The notes under the pieces: model-generated
Told to the model about the DNA's origin: nothing
Databases searched by the model: none
Seen by the model: the letters and a program-made list of their open reading frames with translations, nothing else
Translations under genes and position numbers: made by a program
Source: JAZGGS01 sp963749485
Lineage (GTDB): Bacteria > Bacteroidota > Ignavibacteria > Ignavibacteriales > Ignavibacteriaceae
Length of the DNA: 48,613 bases
Direction: 5' to 3'
NCBI GenBank assembly: GCA_963749485.1
Contig: CAVVMV010000021.1
Coordinates: 1-48,613 of the forward strand
Part shown: positions 28,209 to 39,680 of the stretch, piece by piece
Position numbering within the stretch: position 1 is the stretch's first letter
Layout of the letters: each line of letters opens with the position of its first letter

Positions 28209-30148
28209 TTATTTTGTTATAACCATTTTTTTAACATCAACAAAATCATCTGCTTCAAATTTGTAAAAGTAAATACCCGGTTCCAGGTTATCTGCAGTAA
28301 AGTAAATTTCATTTTTCCCTTCAGGGAAGGGTTGGTTATTAATCTCATAAATATTTTCTAAGCTGCTGCTGAAGATTTTCAAACTTATTTTTGTTTCGCC
28401 GGGAAGAAAAAAACTAATTTTTGTAGAATCGCTAAAAGGATTTGGAATGTTTTGCGCTACTATAATTTCTGAAGGCACGCTAAAGTAGTTTACTCTGGTT
28501 ACATCAGTATTAAGTTCTTTGCCCTCAACATTCTTTTGTGTAATCCTGTAATAATGAGTTCCATTTTCTCCGGGAAAATCAGTAACATTATATTCTTTTA
28601 CACCTTCACCAATAGAGCTGTTTATACTATCTACCAGCTTCCACTGGGATATGCTGCTATCCGATTGACTCATTCTTTCAATTAAATAATAAGTTGAATC
28701 TTCTTCATTTGCAGAATGCCATGAAATATTAACCGAGTCTTCTAAAACATCAGCAGAAAAACCAACTAACTGCGAAACAAAAGTTCCCGTGCTAAATATT
28801 CTTTGTCCGTAAATTCCATAAGCGCCATCTCTTTTATCTTTAAAAACAAAAACCGCTCCTCCGCTATTATCCGGAAGCAAAGAGAGATAACTTTTATGAG
28901 AATTAAAATATGTGCCAATTCCCAACTCACCCATTCCCCAAAGCTGCTCTCCATCTGCTGAAAGCCGCAGAGCATGAATATCTGCATAAACAGAATCCGA
29001 ATCTTTTTGAAACCATGCAGTTATAATTCCATCTTTATCATCAATTATCATTCTTTGCCCAAACTGTGTTCCTGCAGAATCCGTTAAAAGTAAATCTTCA
29101 TCCCAGTATTTTGCACCATCCGAATTAAATCTTTGCAAGAAAACCTGCTGTTTGTTTTCTAATTTGTTAGTCCAGCTAACAAAAATATTTTTGTTATTGA
29201 TACAAGCTTGCAGGTTAGTCTTGCTCCCTTTAGAATGACTTACTGCTCTGCCGTAAATTCCCCAAAGAGTTTTTTCATCATCATTGATTAACTGGTGATA
29301 CAAAATCTTTTCTTCACCTTGCTGCTGCCAGATAAGGTAAGCTTTATTGTGTTCGTAGCTTATAAACTTTATAACTGAGAACATTTTTTTTAGGATCGGA
29401 AATGGTTATTGGATTTCTTTCTGAATTTGATAGTTTCAGCGAATCTAAATGCAAACCTCTTAAAACACTTTTGCCGCTAACATTTTCAAGCCAGAAGGAA
29501 AATATTCCATTATTATCATCATTAAGAATAGAAGTGCTGCTCTTCCTGTTGTTTGATCTGTAAATAAGAGAATCACCCGGACTTTTAATTATCTCCCCTT
29601 CGGCACTAATTTTTTTAAAGCCAACAAGATAATCTCCAATGAATCCAGGTTCTTTTGATAAATAAGAAACGAATGAGTTTCCATTTGAATCAACATGCAA
29701 AGAATAGTTTACCAGTTCATTATCCGAATCGGTTATCTGCAGCCCGTTATCATTCCAGAGAAGCTGCCCGTTTGGTGCAACCCGCTGAATAAATAGTTGC
29801 TGCTCGCCTTGGTTCGATTCTCCCTGCCAGATAATAACCGAGGTATTTTGGATGCATTGAACCGATAGAGGATTCATTTGCTGTCCGCCTGTTGTTGAAA
29901 TATTTTTTCCATCTGCTCTAAGAGTTGGTTTACCTTTTGAATTGAAGTGAAGAAAGTAGACTTTATCAGTTCCCGATCCTATCATCCTGCCAAACAATAT
30001 ATCCACCGCCCAGCCCGTCTGTTACAGTAGAGATGTTCTGCGGGTTACTTCCGTTTAAAACCAGTTTTGTATTTAAACCCGGATCATTTACCCACTGTGC
30101 CCTAGTATTAAAGAGCAAAGAGAGAAAACAAAAAAGAATAACTATCAA
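28209..30148 (-). CDS. Secreted protein with T9SS type A sorting domain (frameshifted)
   Basis: One gene of about 645 codons is split by changes near 29990 and at the run of eight T at 29384-29391. The N-terminus is hydrophobic (IVILFCFLSLLFNTRAQW), with TTG 30148 the best visible start; no ATG is available in that phase. Repeated segments such as GGGYIVWQDDR, VIIWQGESNQG and FVSWTNKLENKQ suggest a beta-propeller-like region. A fibronectin-III-like domain follows (VNISWHSANEEDSTYYLIER). The last 80 residues are a type IX secretion sorting domain (AQNIPNPFSDSTKISFFLP, then GIYFYKFEADDFVDVKKMVI). It is probably exported and attached to the cell surface; its substrate or role is unknown. Confidence 0.85.
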
Positions 30149-30186
30149 TCTAGTATTAGAAATAACAAAGAGATGAGAAGAGATAG

Positions 30187-33100
30187 CTATGCAACTAAAT
30201 CCTCGTTAAACTGAACACTAACCAGTTTAGAAATTCCTTCTTCCTGCATTGTAACTCCGTAAAGAGTTTTTGCAGATTCCATGGTTCTTTTGTTATGTGT
30301 AACTACAATAAACTGGGTCTCTTTACTAAAGTCTCTCAAAATATTTGTAAACCTGTCAATATTAGCGTCATCAAGTGGTGCATCAATTTCATCCAAAATA
30401 CAAAACGGGCTTGGCTTAACAAGATAAATTGCAAACAGCAGTGCAATTGCTGTTAGGGTTTTTTCGCCCCCGGATAATAATTCAATTGATGTGGGTCTTT
30501 TCCCCTTTGGTTTAGCGGTTATTTCAATTTTAGCTTCCAGCGGATCGGTATCTTTTTCAAGTTGAAGATCAACATCATCGCCCGGATCAAAAAGGATACG
30601 GAATACTTTAATAAAATTTTCACGTATACTATTAAAAGTTTCTAAAAATTGTGCCTGGGCAGTGTGGTTTATTTCATCAATCGTTTTAACTATATCTTTT
30701 TCAGATTCAACCAGGTCATCCCGCTGCTTAGTTAAAAATTCCATCCTGCTCCTCTCCTCCTCAAACTCTGAATATGCAAGAAGGTTAATTGGACCAAGGT
30801 TACGAATTTTCACTTTAAGATTGTGTACTTCTTCCCTGTTCTCTTTAAAATTGAATGAATCAAGATCATCAAATGATTTTTGCTCAATTGTAAGTGAGTA
30901 ATTTTCATCAATCTGTTCGATAAGATTTTCTTTTTTGATCTTTATTTCATTCAGTTTTATATCAGCATCTCTAATGGAATCCAGCACTGCTTCTTTATCA
31001 TTAATATTTTTTCTCTGCTCTTTTTCGAGCGCAGTTATTTCTTCTTTAAGTTTATTGTAATCACTCTCAATTTCAATTTCTTCCTTCCTTAGTTCATCTT
31101 TTTTACTCTCAAGTTCCTTGTAATCTAATTTTCTTTTCTTCAGCAGTAATTTTAATTGTGCTTATTTCATCACTTGCAGACTGAATATCAATTTCTCTTT
31201 TGGAAATTGTATTTTTTATAGTTTCAATATTATCTTCTGCCTGCTTGATGGAATTCTCTAAACTTTTTATCATCGCCCAAAAATCTTTCAAGTTCAAGGT
31301 TTAAAACATTACTTTTTGAAATTATGGAATTATGATCTTCTTCATATTTGTTAAATTCCTCCTCCAGCCTGCATTTTAAGTAAGTCTTCTTCGCTCTTTC
31401 CCTCATATAACTTTTCAAGCTTACCAGAAAGTTCTGCTCTATTATTATCAATTTTATTAGCTGATGCAGCCAGTTCCTTTATAAGGGTGTGTGTGTTCTC
31501 TATTTCGTCATCAGCTCTGCTCTTTTCAAATTCAAATTGTGCAACCTGCTTTTCGATGTTAGCAAGATCGTTAACCAGCATTTTTCCTTCTTCAGAAAGT
31601 AAGCGAAAATCAATCTGGTTAATTTTTTCTTCCTGCATTTTAATTTTTAATGAAAGCTCCTCAAGTTCTTTCTTTTTTTCCGGAAGTTTATCTTTCAATT
31701 CACCAATCAATTGTTTTTTACCGAAGAGTGAATCATCAACTTTAGGGGGAGCACCGCTTTCAATTATTCCTGAGCTGTCTGCGTAATCGCCGGAGGGAGT
31801 AGTAAAACTAAAACCGGGATGTTTTAATGAAAGCTGAACAGCAGTTTCCAGGTTATTAACTACAGCAGATTGTCTTAAAATTTTATTAAAGAAACGGCTC
31901 CATCTTTCATCTGTTTTTATAAGTGGCGAAGTCCAGCTAACAAAGCCATCAGAATTTTCAATTTTCTTTCTTCTGCCATTGCTAAAGAATTCAATTATCT
32001 TTTCACTAAATTTTTTCTTATCAGCATTATCCTTGTTCAGCAGGTAAAACGAAGCCCGACCGAGATCATTTTCTTTTAGCGATTTAATTCCTTCTTTCAG
32101 ATCGGTTAAGGAGAAGACAAGGATATTGTTCAGATTATTTCTTAGAGCCGCTTCTACTGCAAGCCGGTAATCTTCATCGGTATTACCAACATTTGCGAGT
32201 AATGCTATTTCGTTTTTTGCCCACTCATTATTTTCGAAAAGAAATTTTGTGCCTTTAGAAACACCTTCAAGATTATCAACCAGATTTTGAACAAATATTA
32301 TTTTATCTTCCAAACCGTTAATAAGAGCTTTAAGTTCCAGTTCGGATTCTCTAAGCTTATTAAGTCCGTTTTCCAGTTCTTCTTTTTCAATAAGCTTCTT
32401 AGTATAGTTTGATTCTGCCTCTTCCAATTTTTTTGCAGCCGAATCTCTCTCCTCAGTCAGGTTTTCTACAAAGCCAACTGTTTTTGCAACATCGTTTGTA
32501 AGCTGCAAGATTTTATTATTTAACCTGGTTATCTCTTCATTCTTATCATTTAGCGCATGCTGAGTGTTGGATAGCAGGTTTTCCTGGTTGCTTAATTCCT
32601 TTAACTTAGTTACAGCTAAATCCGAATGAGCTTTTAATTTTTCTCTTTTTTCTTCTAAATGTTCTTTATTCTCTTTTACTTTTTCTACAATTAACTGTTG
32701 TTCCACTTGCTTTAAACGGCTATTCTCTCTTGTTTCTTCTATCTCAAGGTTTTTACTTTCAATACTCTTAGCTGTTTCTTCCAGTTGAGTTTTTAGTTCA
32801 CCAAGTTCTTTAGTGTACCTGTCACTATTAGCTAGACAGTGAGTTTATTCTTTCATTAGAAATTGAAATGATATTTTTTACATTGTAAGCTTTTTCAGTG
32901 TAGTCAGCTACTTCATCACGTTTTTGTTTCAGTTTGATTTCGGCACTGCCCAAGTTATTTTTAAAGGATTCAAGCTCATCAGTACTTTTAGCAATGTTTG
33001 ATTCGAGCTGATTTTTGCTCTGCTGATTTTCTTCTCTAAGTTTATTTGCTTCTGCTGTTTGAATTGAAAACAGGCACATTTCTCTTTCAGCTAAATCGAG

Positions 33101-33778
33101 TTCATTCTCACGCAATGTAGTTGAAAGGTTGTTATACCTATCGGCTTTTTTTGCCTGTCTTTCCAGCGAGCTTACCTTTTTACTAACCTCCGAAACAATA
33201 TCATTAACCCTGGTTAAATCATTTTTAACTTCATCAAGTTTTCTAAGTGCAAGCCTTCTTCTTAATTTATATTTATTAACCCCGGCAGCTTCTTCGAACA
33301 TAGTTCTTCGTTCTTCAGCTTTATTGCTAAGAATTGTTTCAACCATTTTAAGTTCGATAACAGAATAGGCATTTGCGCCAATACCTGTATCCATAAAAAG
33401 GTTAACTATATCCTTAAGCCGGCAAAGGTTTTTATTAAGAAGGTATTCGCTTTCACCGGAACGGAAAATTCTACGTGTAATTGTTATATCGGTATATTCA
33501 GTTGGTAGAATTCCTTTAGTATTTTCTATTGTAAGCGATACTTCTGACATTCCCATCGGCTTACGGTTTGTTGTTCCGTTAAAGATAACGTTTTCCATCT
33601 TATCGCTGCGTAAGGCACTGCTCTTCTGTTCACCAAGACACCAGCGAATAGCATCTACAATATTTGTTTTACCACAGCCGTTGGGTCCAACTATGGAAGT
33701 TACTCCTTCGCTAAAATCAATAGTAGTTTTTTGTGCGAAAGATTTAAAACCAAATATTTCTAATTTTGACAGATACAA
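30187..33778 (-). CDS. smc: Chromosome segregation ATPase SMC (frameshifted)
   Basis: The span encodes about 1,190 residues, the normal SMC length, but is broken by about four frame changes near 32830, 31380, 31280 and 31125. The N-terminal ATPase half has Walker A GPNGCGKTNIVDAIRW and DTGIGANAYSVIE. A long coiled coil leads to the hinge (DNLEGVSKGTKFLFENN, then AVEAALRNNLNNILVF), then a second coiled coil and the C-terminal half with signature ELLSGGEKTLTAIALLFA and Walker B FCILDEIDAPLDDANI. SMC organises and segregates the chromosome with ScpA/ScpB, which are not in the window. Because the protein is normally essential or nearly so, the breaks are best explained as sequence errors. Confidence 0.93.
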
Positions 33779-33839
33779 ATTCTAACCTAAAATATTAAAC
33801 TGCTTAAGAGTAAATAATAAATACTGTACGGCTGAGTTT

Positions 33840-36380
33840 TCAACTTCGAAGTAAAATAAAATCCCACCGAATAACACTATCAGAGATGATCGTGCAGTAA
33901 AAATAGACGCTTCCCGGGCTTGCATCGAATATAACATAGATTCCCTTCATAAGGCGGTATAAAATCCAGAAGGAAACAACTATCAATCCTATATAGATAT
34001 AAATATTAATAATATCTGCTGCTAAAACCCTGTAAAGTATTATTCCTATAGGTATTAAAAGTACAATTGGAAGAAATGACCAGATAAGAGTAAAGTATAT
34101 ACTGGAAATGTAAACACGGGTTCTTACAAATAAGGAAGCAGCTTTGACTATTAATGATGAAATAATGATAAGAATTATACCAATCAGCGACAACCATATT
34201 AATGATATAAACGGATGCCATGCAAGATAGTTTACTACCTTTATAATTCCGGGGCTACCAAATGACAACAATAATCGTTCAAGTAAAAAATTTTCTTTAA
34301 AATAAAAAAGCATATTGCAGATTATAAGTGCCATAATTGTGGCTATTATGATTCCCAAAAAAGTTGTAGTGGAATGCAGAAATAATTCTCTGGTCTCTTA
34401 CATCGGCAAAAAAGTTGTACGGTCTTAATAAAGCTCTTGATGCATCTTCGCGGAATTTTTTTCCCGAGTTAACTAAAATTCCCATAAAGAGAGCAAGTAT
34501 TAATCCGAAAACTATAAACACCATCGGGGCATCATCTTTTTTGCTTCCAATTGGTATAGTAACTTTTTCAAGATTATTAAGCTTGGAATAAATTACTTTA
34601 TACGTAAGCCGGTTTGTACTTCTGTCTTCTCCAACTATTCCGATGTTATATAAATTTTCTTCATTATAACCGGATAAGAGCGAAGAGTAATCACCCCTGA
34701 AATCGATCATAGTATTTAAAAAGAAACCTGCAAGTTCATTTCCAGTAGAATAGTCTATCAAATCTTCAAAATATTTTGCCTGTGCTTCATAAGAATGCTC
34801 GTTAACGTAACCGTCTGTGTTGCCTATATTAACAGGATATGTTGCTTCGGTAATAAGAATTCTTCCCTTACCAATATCACTTTGCAACTGCTCAATTTCC
34901 GCTGAAAGATCAGAAGGTGAAGTGTTTACAAGTTCTAAACCGTAAAGATCTAAATTTTCAATTAATGAAAGATTCTCCTTACCAAAAGAAGCATAAGTAA
35001 CTAAATCAGATTTTTCCTTTACAAGAGTTGCAAGATTATTAAGAATAGATAAATGCGATTCTAATTCAGCCAGGTAAGTGCCTCCGAATCCAAGAGCAAC
35101 TACAGCAGGATATTTTTCGTACGCAGCAATATAATGCGTAACAAAACCTCTGCACCTTGTAAGAAAATTTTGATCCTGTGCAACACCGGAAGGTATAATG
35201 CTGCCGGGCAATTCAACAAATGCCAGCAATCCATACTGTACACAAAGTTTTAGATAATAAGGATGCGGAACAAATTTGGAAAACCTAACGCTGTTAAAAC
35301 CAGCTTCTTTAATTAGGATTATATCCGTTTCCATCATATCGTAGGTTGCCAATTTACCATAATGAGTGTTAGACGGAATATAAGTTACACCGTTAAGCTG
35401 AAACCTTTTATTATTTAAAACAATAGAATCTTGTAAAACTTTAAAAGAATAAACAGCAAAAGAATTGTGTGTTACATCAATTAACTTCTCATCCTGCCAG
35501 ACTTCACATCTGCTGAGATATGTCTTCGGGTTTTCCGGAGACCAGATTTCCGGCGAGTTCAAGTTCTGTTGTTTGTTCTAAATAGATTTCCTTATTTCTT
35601 TCTACAGAAAAATCATAATCAGGCAGCTCTTTAATTGTAGTTCCATTTTGATCAAGGATAGAACTTTTCAATTTAAAATCCGTTGAGAGTGTTAATTGTA
35701 TCGCGCACCTCCCTGAACCTGCTGTTTTTGATGCTTATTTTAATATTAACCTTTGCCTTTGTAAGCTTTTCATTTAACTCACTCTTTATTCCGGAGTTAA
35801 CAATTGAAGCCGACGGTTTAAGGTGAATAAACACATCGTTTGTAATGCCGCCATAATTCTTTGGAAATAAAAATCTTTGCTTAAGAGGAATTGTGTTTTC
35901 AGAATCAAGTTTATAAAGCAGCTTTACAGTAAGAATGTTTTTATCATCAGCATTAACTATGTCCCGTGGAAGATTTATCGTGAATGGATATTCTCCTCCG
36001 CCATGCCTGTAAATGATAATATCATTAACTGAAATATCAGCTGCATAGTTCAGTCCGAAGAAAACAATTTCCAAAACATTGTTACGAATTTCTTCTTTCG
36101 TTAGCTTAAAATTCTTTTCAAAAATAAACTCCCCGGTTCCTTCAAAAATAGACGGAACACCAACCGAAACTTTATTTTCCTCTTCACCAATTGAAGCAAC
36201 ACTCCATTTTCCGTTAAGCGAAATGATTGATCTGGTTGCAGTAATATCAAAAAAGAGATTGTCAGTGGATCTGATTTTGTAGTCTGGTAATTCTCTAAAA
36301 ACTACCTGTCCAAAAGCTGTACTTTTAAGAAATATGAATAAACATAATATGAAAAGTAACTTGTATTTAAGAATTGTCAT
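33840..36380 (-). CDS. GH2-like protein fused to a C-terminal membrane module (frameshifted)
   Basis: One gene of about 845 codons has phase changes near 35680, 35563 and 34360. It begins with a signal peptide (LLFILCLFIFLKSTAFG). A GH2 sugar-binding-like domain follows (SLNGKWSVASIGEEENKVSV, VFFGLNYAADISVND), then the beta-sandwich end (EIWSPENPKTYLSRCEVW), and a TIM-barrel-like part (NKRFQLNGVTYIPSNTHYG, EAGFNSVRFSKFVPHPYYL). The acid/base motif, usually WSLGNE, reads VALGFGGTYLAE with no Glu in the right place; a Glu in ILITEATYP may match the nucleophile region. From about residue 560 there is a helix, a loop, and about five more helices (Yip1-like in character). It may be a membrane-anchored carbohydrate-binding or inactive enzyme. 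Confidence 0.75.
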
Positions 36381-36519
36381 TCAGTATTGGAAATAGTTGA
36401 TTTTGCTTATAAAACTTACAAATATACTAACGAAACGAGGTGAAATCAATGCGAAAACCCGTTATTACGCAGTTAATTGTAAAGGTATGATTTTTTGTAA
36501 CTCTTTGTTTTTTAAAATG

Positions 36520-37272
36520 TTACGCAGCTGCAATTATACCAAGGAATGAATCAGCTTTTAAGCAAGCGCCCCCTACCAAGGCGCCGTCAATATCTTTTTG
36601 AGATAATAGCTCACCGGCATTATCCGGTTTTACACTTCCGCCATATTGAATTACTAAATTATCAGCTACATCTTCAGAAAAATTTTCTGCAATAAGTTCT
36701 CTTATAGCTGCGTGAACTTCCTGCGCCTGTTCTGGAGTTGCTGTTTTTCCAGTCCCAATTGCCCACACAGGTTCATAAGCAATTATTATTTCGGAAAGCT
36801 GTGCCGGGGTAATATCTTTTAACCCATTTAATATCTGATTTTTTACAACCTCCATAGTTTTACCATCTTCTCTTTGCTCAAGCAATTCACCAACACAAAA
36901 GATCGGATTTAAATTATGCTCTAATGCTCTCTGTATTTTTTTATTTATTACATCATCCGGTTCGCCAAAAATAGTACGCCTTTCGGAGTGCCCAATAATA
37001 ACATATTCGCAGCCAATCGATTTTAACATGGCTGCAGAAATTTCTCCAGTGAACGCACCGCTATCTTCAAAATATAGATTTTGTGCACCTAGCTTAACAG
37101 GTGTATTTTTAATAAGCGAGGAAACTTCGTTGAGAGATGTAAATGGCGGACACACAATTACATCGCACTTTGTATCGTTGCCAAGACCATTAATAATTTT
37201 TGAAACAAGATCCTGCGATTCGTTCAGATCATTATTCATTTTCCAGTTTCCGGCAATTACTTTCCTACGCAT
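36520..37272 (-). CDS. tpiA: Triosephosphate isomerase
   Basis: This intact 250-residue TIM barrel interconverts dihydroxyacetone phosphate and glyceraldehyde 3-phosphate. Key parts are all present: GNWKMN at the N-terminus (substrate Lys), GAQNLYFEDSGAFTGEIS, IIGHSERR (electrophile His), AYEPVWAIGTGKTATPEQA (catalytic Glu and flexible loop 6), and YGGSVKPDNAGEL with VGGACLKADSF at the end (phosphate grip). AGAGG sits upstream of the ATG at normal spacing. The gene stands alone, 139 bases ahead of the GH2-like gene on the same strand. Confidence 0.97.
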   Translation of the reverse strand: MRRKVIAGNWKMNNDLNESQDLVSKIINGLGNDTKCDVIVCPPFTSLNEVSSLIKNTPVKLGAQNLYFEDSGAFTGEISAAMLKSIGCEYVIIGHSERRTIFGEPDDVINKKIQRALEHNLNPIFCVGELLEQREDGKTMEVVKNQILNGLKDITPAQLSEIIIAYEPVWAIGTGKTATPEQAQEVHAAIRELIAENFSEDVADNLVIQYGGSVKPDNAGELLSQKDIDGALVGGACLKADSFLGIIAAA

Positions 37273-37369
37273 TGTAACCTCTATTGTAATAATTATAAAT
37301 TTTGAAGTGTAAATTACTAATTCACTTTATGTGCATCAATTATCATTTGCAAAATTTGAATTATATTAA

Positions 37370-37475
37370 AACAACTTTGCGGACTTTGCGTATTTTTGCT
37401 TAGCGGTATTTGCGTGAAAGGTTTTTGTTCACGCAAAGCTCGCAAAATTTTTTCGCTGAGAACGCTAAGTGTTTT
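37370..37475. repeat. Degenerate heptamer-type repeats (TTTGCG/TTAGCG) with hairpins
   Basis: The 238-base gap between tpiA and the MFS gene holds several copies of TTTGCG and TTAGCG, spaced irregularly and then repeated in inverse orientation (CGCAAAG, CGCTAAG). TTTGCGTGAA and its exact complement flank a 9-base loop, giving a 10-bp stem. Farther out CTTAGCG pairs with CGCTAAG. Short heptamer repeats of this type are dispersed in many bacterial genomes. The gap also must contain the promoters of both divergent genes. Confidence 0.6.
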
Positions 37476-37510
37476 AACACTAACCATATTAGTTTTAGAT
37501 TTTATTGAAA

Positions 37511-38668
37511 ATGAAAAGAAAAACTATACCACGACAAGTATTAATTCTTGGCTTTGTTAGTTTGTTTACTGACATGGCAAGCGAGATGCTCTACCCTATT
37601 ACTCCAATTTTTCTTACAGCGGTGCTTGGTTCATCAATGGCTATGGTTGGTATAATTGAAGGAATAGCCGAAGTAACCGCAGGACTGCTTAAAGGTTATG
37701 CCGGAAATCTTTCTGATAAGATCGGTAAGCGTTCAATATTTGTTGTGATAGGTTACGGTTTATCTGCACTTGCAAAACCGCTGCCTGGAATCATTCCAAA
37801 TATTCCTGCTGTTGTTATTTCCAGAACAACCGATCGTGTTGGAAAAGGAATAAGAACCGCACCGCGTGATGCATTATTAGGAAGTTATGCTGATGGAAAC
37901 AGTGGCGCAATATTTGGTTTTCACAGGGGAATGGATACGCTCGGTGCTGTAATAGGTCCTCTGCTGGCAATACTTTTACTTTACCTATTCCCGAATAATT
38001 TTCAATTGATATTCCTTGTCGCGTTTGTTCCATCTCTATTTGCCGTCATCTTTACCTTATTAGTTAAAGATCGGAAAATTCCAGCGAAAAAGAGAGCACA
38101 GGGAAGTTACATTGACTTTTGGAAGACAACTTCTTCAAAATATAAATCATTACTAATACTTATTACGATATTTTCTTTTGTAAACAGCAGTGATGTATTT
38201 CTTATACTTAAATCAAAAAACATTGCCGATTCAAGTGTGCTGGCAATTTTTGGTTATGTGTTTTATAATTTTATTTATGCACTTGCATCTTACCCTTTTG
38301 GCAGGTTGTCGGATAAGCTCGGTAAGAATTTTATTTACGGCGGAGGGCTTTTAGTTTTTTCGTTAGTTTACTTTGGTTTTGCTTTTCTAAACGAAACTAT
38401 CTTTATCTGGTTACTCTTCGCACTTTACGGTCTATATTCTGCAGCAACAGAAGGTATTTCTAAAGCGTGGGTTTCTGATTTAGTTCCCGATGAAAGACGT
38501 GGTTCGGCTATTGGGTTACTAACAATGCTCTCAAGCTTTGCAATTATGCTTGGATCTTTTACAGCAGGAATTTTATGGGATGAATTTGGATCAACCGTTC
38601 CATTTTTGATCTCAGCAATTGTTAGTTTGGTTATTGGGGTGATAATTCTGGCAATTAAAAAAGTATAA
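37511..38668 (+). CDS. MFS transporter, MJ1317-like
   Basis: This intact 12-helix major facilitator protein has 385 residues from ATG 37511; a TTG two codons earlier is less likely. It has the conserved loop between helices 2 and 3 (GYAGNLSDKIGKRSIFVV), GLSALAKPLPGI, and the stretch SRTTDRVGKGIRTAPRDAL typical of the MJ1317-like MFS subgroup. A second such loop follows in the C-terminal half (GRLSDKLGKNFIYGGG), along with EGISKAWVSDLVPDERRGSA. It lies in the inner membrane. Substrates of the subgroup are not well defined; efflux of a small molecule is a guess. No regulator gene is adjacent. Confidence 0.88.
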   Translation: MKRKTIPRQVLILGFVSLFTDMASEMLYPITPIFLTAVLGSSMAMVGIIEGIAEVTAGLLKGYAGNLSDKIGKRSIFVVIGYGLSALAKPLPGIIPNIPAVVISRTTDRVGKGIRTAPRDALLGSYADGNSGAIFGFHRGMDTLGAVIGPLLAILLLYLFPNNFQLIFLVAFVPSLFAVIFTLLVKDRKIPAKKRAQGSYIDFWKTTSSKYKSLLILITIFSFVNSSDVFLILKSKNIADSSVLAIFGYVFYNFIYALASYPFGRLSDKLGKNFIYGGGLLVFSLVYFGFAFLNETIFIWLLFALYGLYSAATEGISKAWVSDLVPDERRGSAIGLLTMLSSFAIMLGSFTAGILWDEFGSTVPFLISAIVSLVIGVIILAIKKV

Positions 38669-38813
38669 TTACGTTCATAGATTATCCCATCAATAAATTA
38701 CGATAAAGTCATCTTTCTATCTATACTTTCCCTTCCTACCCATTCCGCTCTTTCCTTCAAAATAACTATTTTGCCCTTTATATTTTTTGAATATTGATTA
38801 CCTATGAATAGCA

Positions 38814-39526
38814 GTGAAAAAGATATTAGCAGTTATTGCAGTTAGCGGCGGACTTGACAGCTGTGTTACTGCTGCAATTGCAAAGCAGGAATTCGAGCTG
38901 GCATTTGCACATTTTAATTACGGACAGCGAACTGAGAAACGCGAGTTAAAAGCTTTTAATGATTTAGCAGATTTTTTTAATGTTGATAAAAAATTAATCG
39001 TAGATATTTCTCATCTTTCTGAGATAGGAGGATCATCTCTTACAGATAAAAAAATTGAGGTTTCACCGGCAGATTTAATCAAGCAAAAGAAACCTGCCTG
39101 CCGGCAGGCAGGTTCCCACTTCTTATGTTCCTTTTAGAAATGCAAACATATTAGCCGCCTGCGTAAGCTGGGCTGAAGTTCTAAAGGCAAAAGCTGTTTT
39201 TATTGGAGCTGTGCAGGAAGATTCTTCAGGATACCCTGATTGCAGAGCTGATTTCTTTTCTGCATTTGAAAAAATGGTTCAGCTTGGAACAAAACCATCA
39301 ACAAGTTTAGAAATAAAAACACCGATTATAAATCTTATCAAAAAAAGAAATTATTAAATTAGGAATGGAACTGAAGGCACCGCTTCACTTAACATGGTCT
39401 TGTTATAAAAATGAAGATAAAGCTTGCGGAGTTTGTGATAGCTGCGCTTTAAGATTACGAGGATTCAAACAAGCCGGGTTTGAGGATAATATCTCATATG
39501 ATGTAAAACCGGATTATATTATATAA
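38814..39526 (+). CDS. queC: 7-cyano-7-deazaguanine synthase (disrupted)
   Basis: QueC converts 7-carboxy-7-deazaguanine to preQ0 with ATP and ammonia. From the GTG at 38814 the P-loop reads AVSGGLDSCVTAAIAKQ and is followed by FAHFNYGQRTEKRELKAF. A perfect 24-bp palindrome at 39091-39114 sits between IKQKK and VPTSYVPFRNANIL and leaves the frame shifted by one. A second change lies in the run of seven A at 39340-39346. The end has CGVCDSCALRLRGF, the zinc-binding Cys cluster. Without the disruptions the protein is about 235 residues. queF follows after a MITE-like element; both steps belong to queuosine synthesis. Whether the copy is functional depends on the true indel state. Confidence 0.85.
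39091..39114. repeat. 24-bp perfect palindrome inside queC
   Basis: AACCTGCCTGCC is followed directly by its exact reverse complement, with no loop. It is far more GC-rich than its surroundings and lies inside the queC coding sequence, where translation through it gives PACRQAG. It looks like a small dispersed palindromic element. A related degenerate copy lies in the MITE-like element 450 bases downstream. Confidence 0.85.
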
Positions 39527-39533
39527 TGGGATT

Positions 39534-39646
39534 TTGTCATTCTGAATACTGACCTGCCTGCGGCAGATGGGTTTATAAGAATGAAGTATCTTGTTAGTTT
39601 CATTGACCTATAGATCAGAGATTCTTCTCTTTTCTCAGAATGACAA
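39534..39646. mobile_element. MITE-like element with 12-bp terminal inverted repeats
   Basis: This 113-bp element is bounded by TTGTCATTCTGA and TCAGAATGACAA, exact inverted repeats. It has no coding capacity of its own and fills the gap between the queC stop and queF. Inside, at about 39552-39572, is ACCTGCCTGCGGCAGATGGG, a degenerate form of the palindrome seen in queC. Non-autonomous elements with such ends are common in related genomes, to my knowledge; no transposase is present here. Confidence 0.7.
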
Positions 39647-39680
39647 GAGAAGCAAATAATATAACTTAGAGGCAAAGTAA

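Noticed and set aside
37815..38033. Minus-strand open frame inside the MFS gene
   Set aside because: It is a shadow of a well-conserved 12-helix transporter gene and has no ribosome site or family resemblance.
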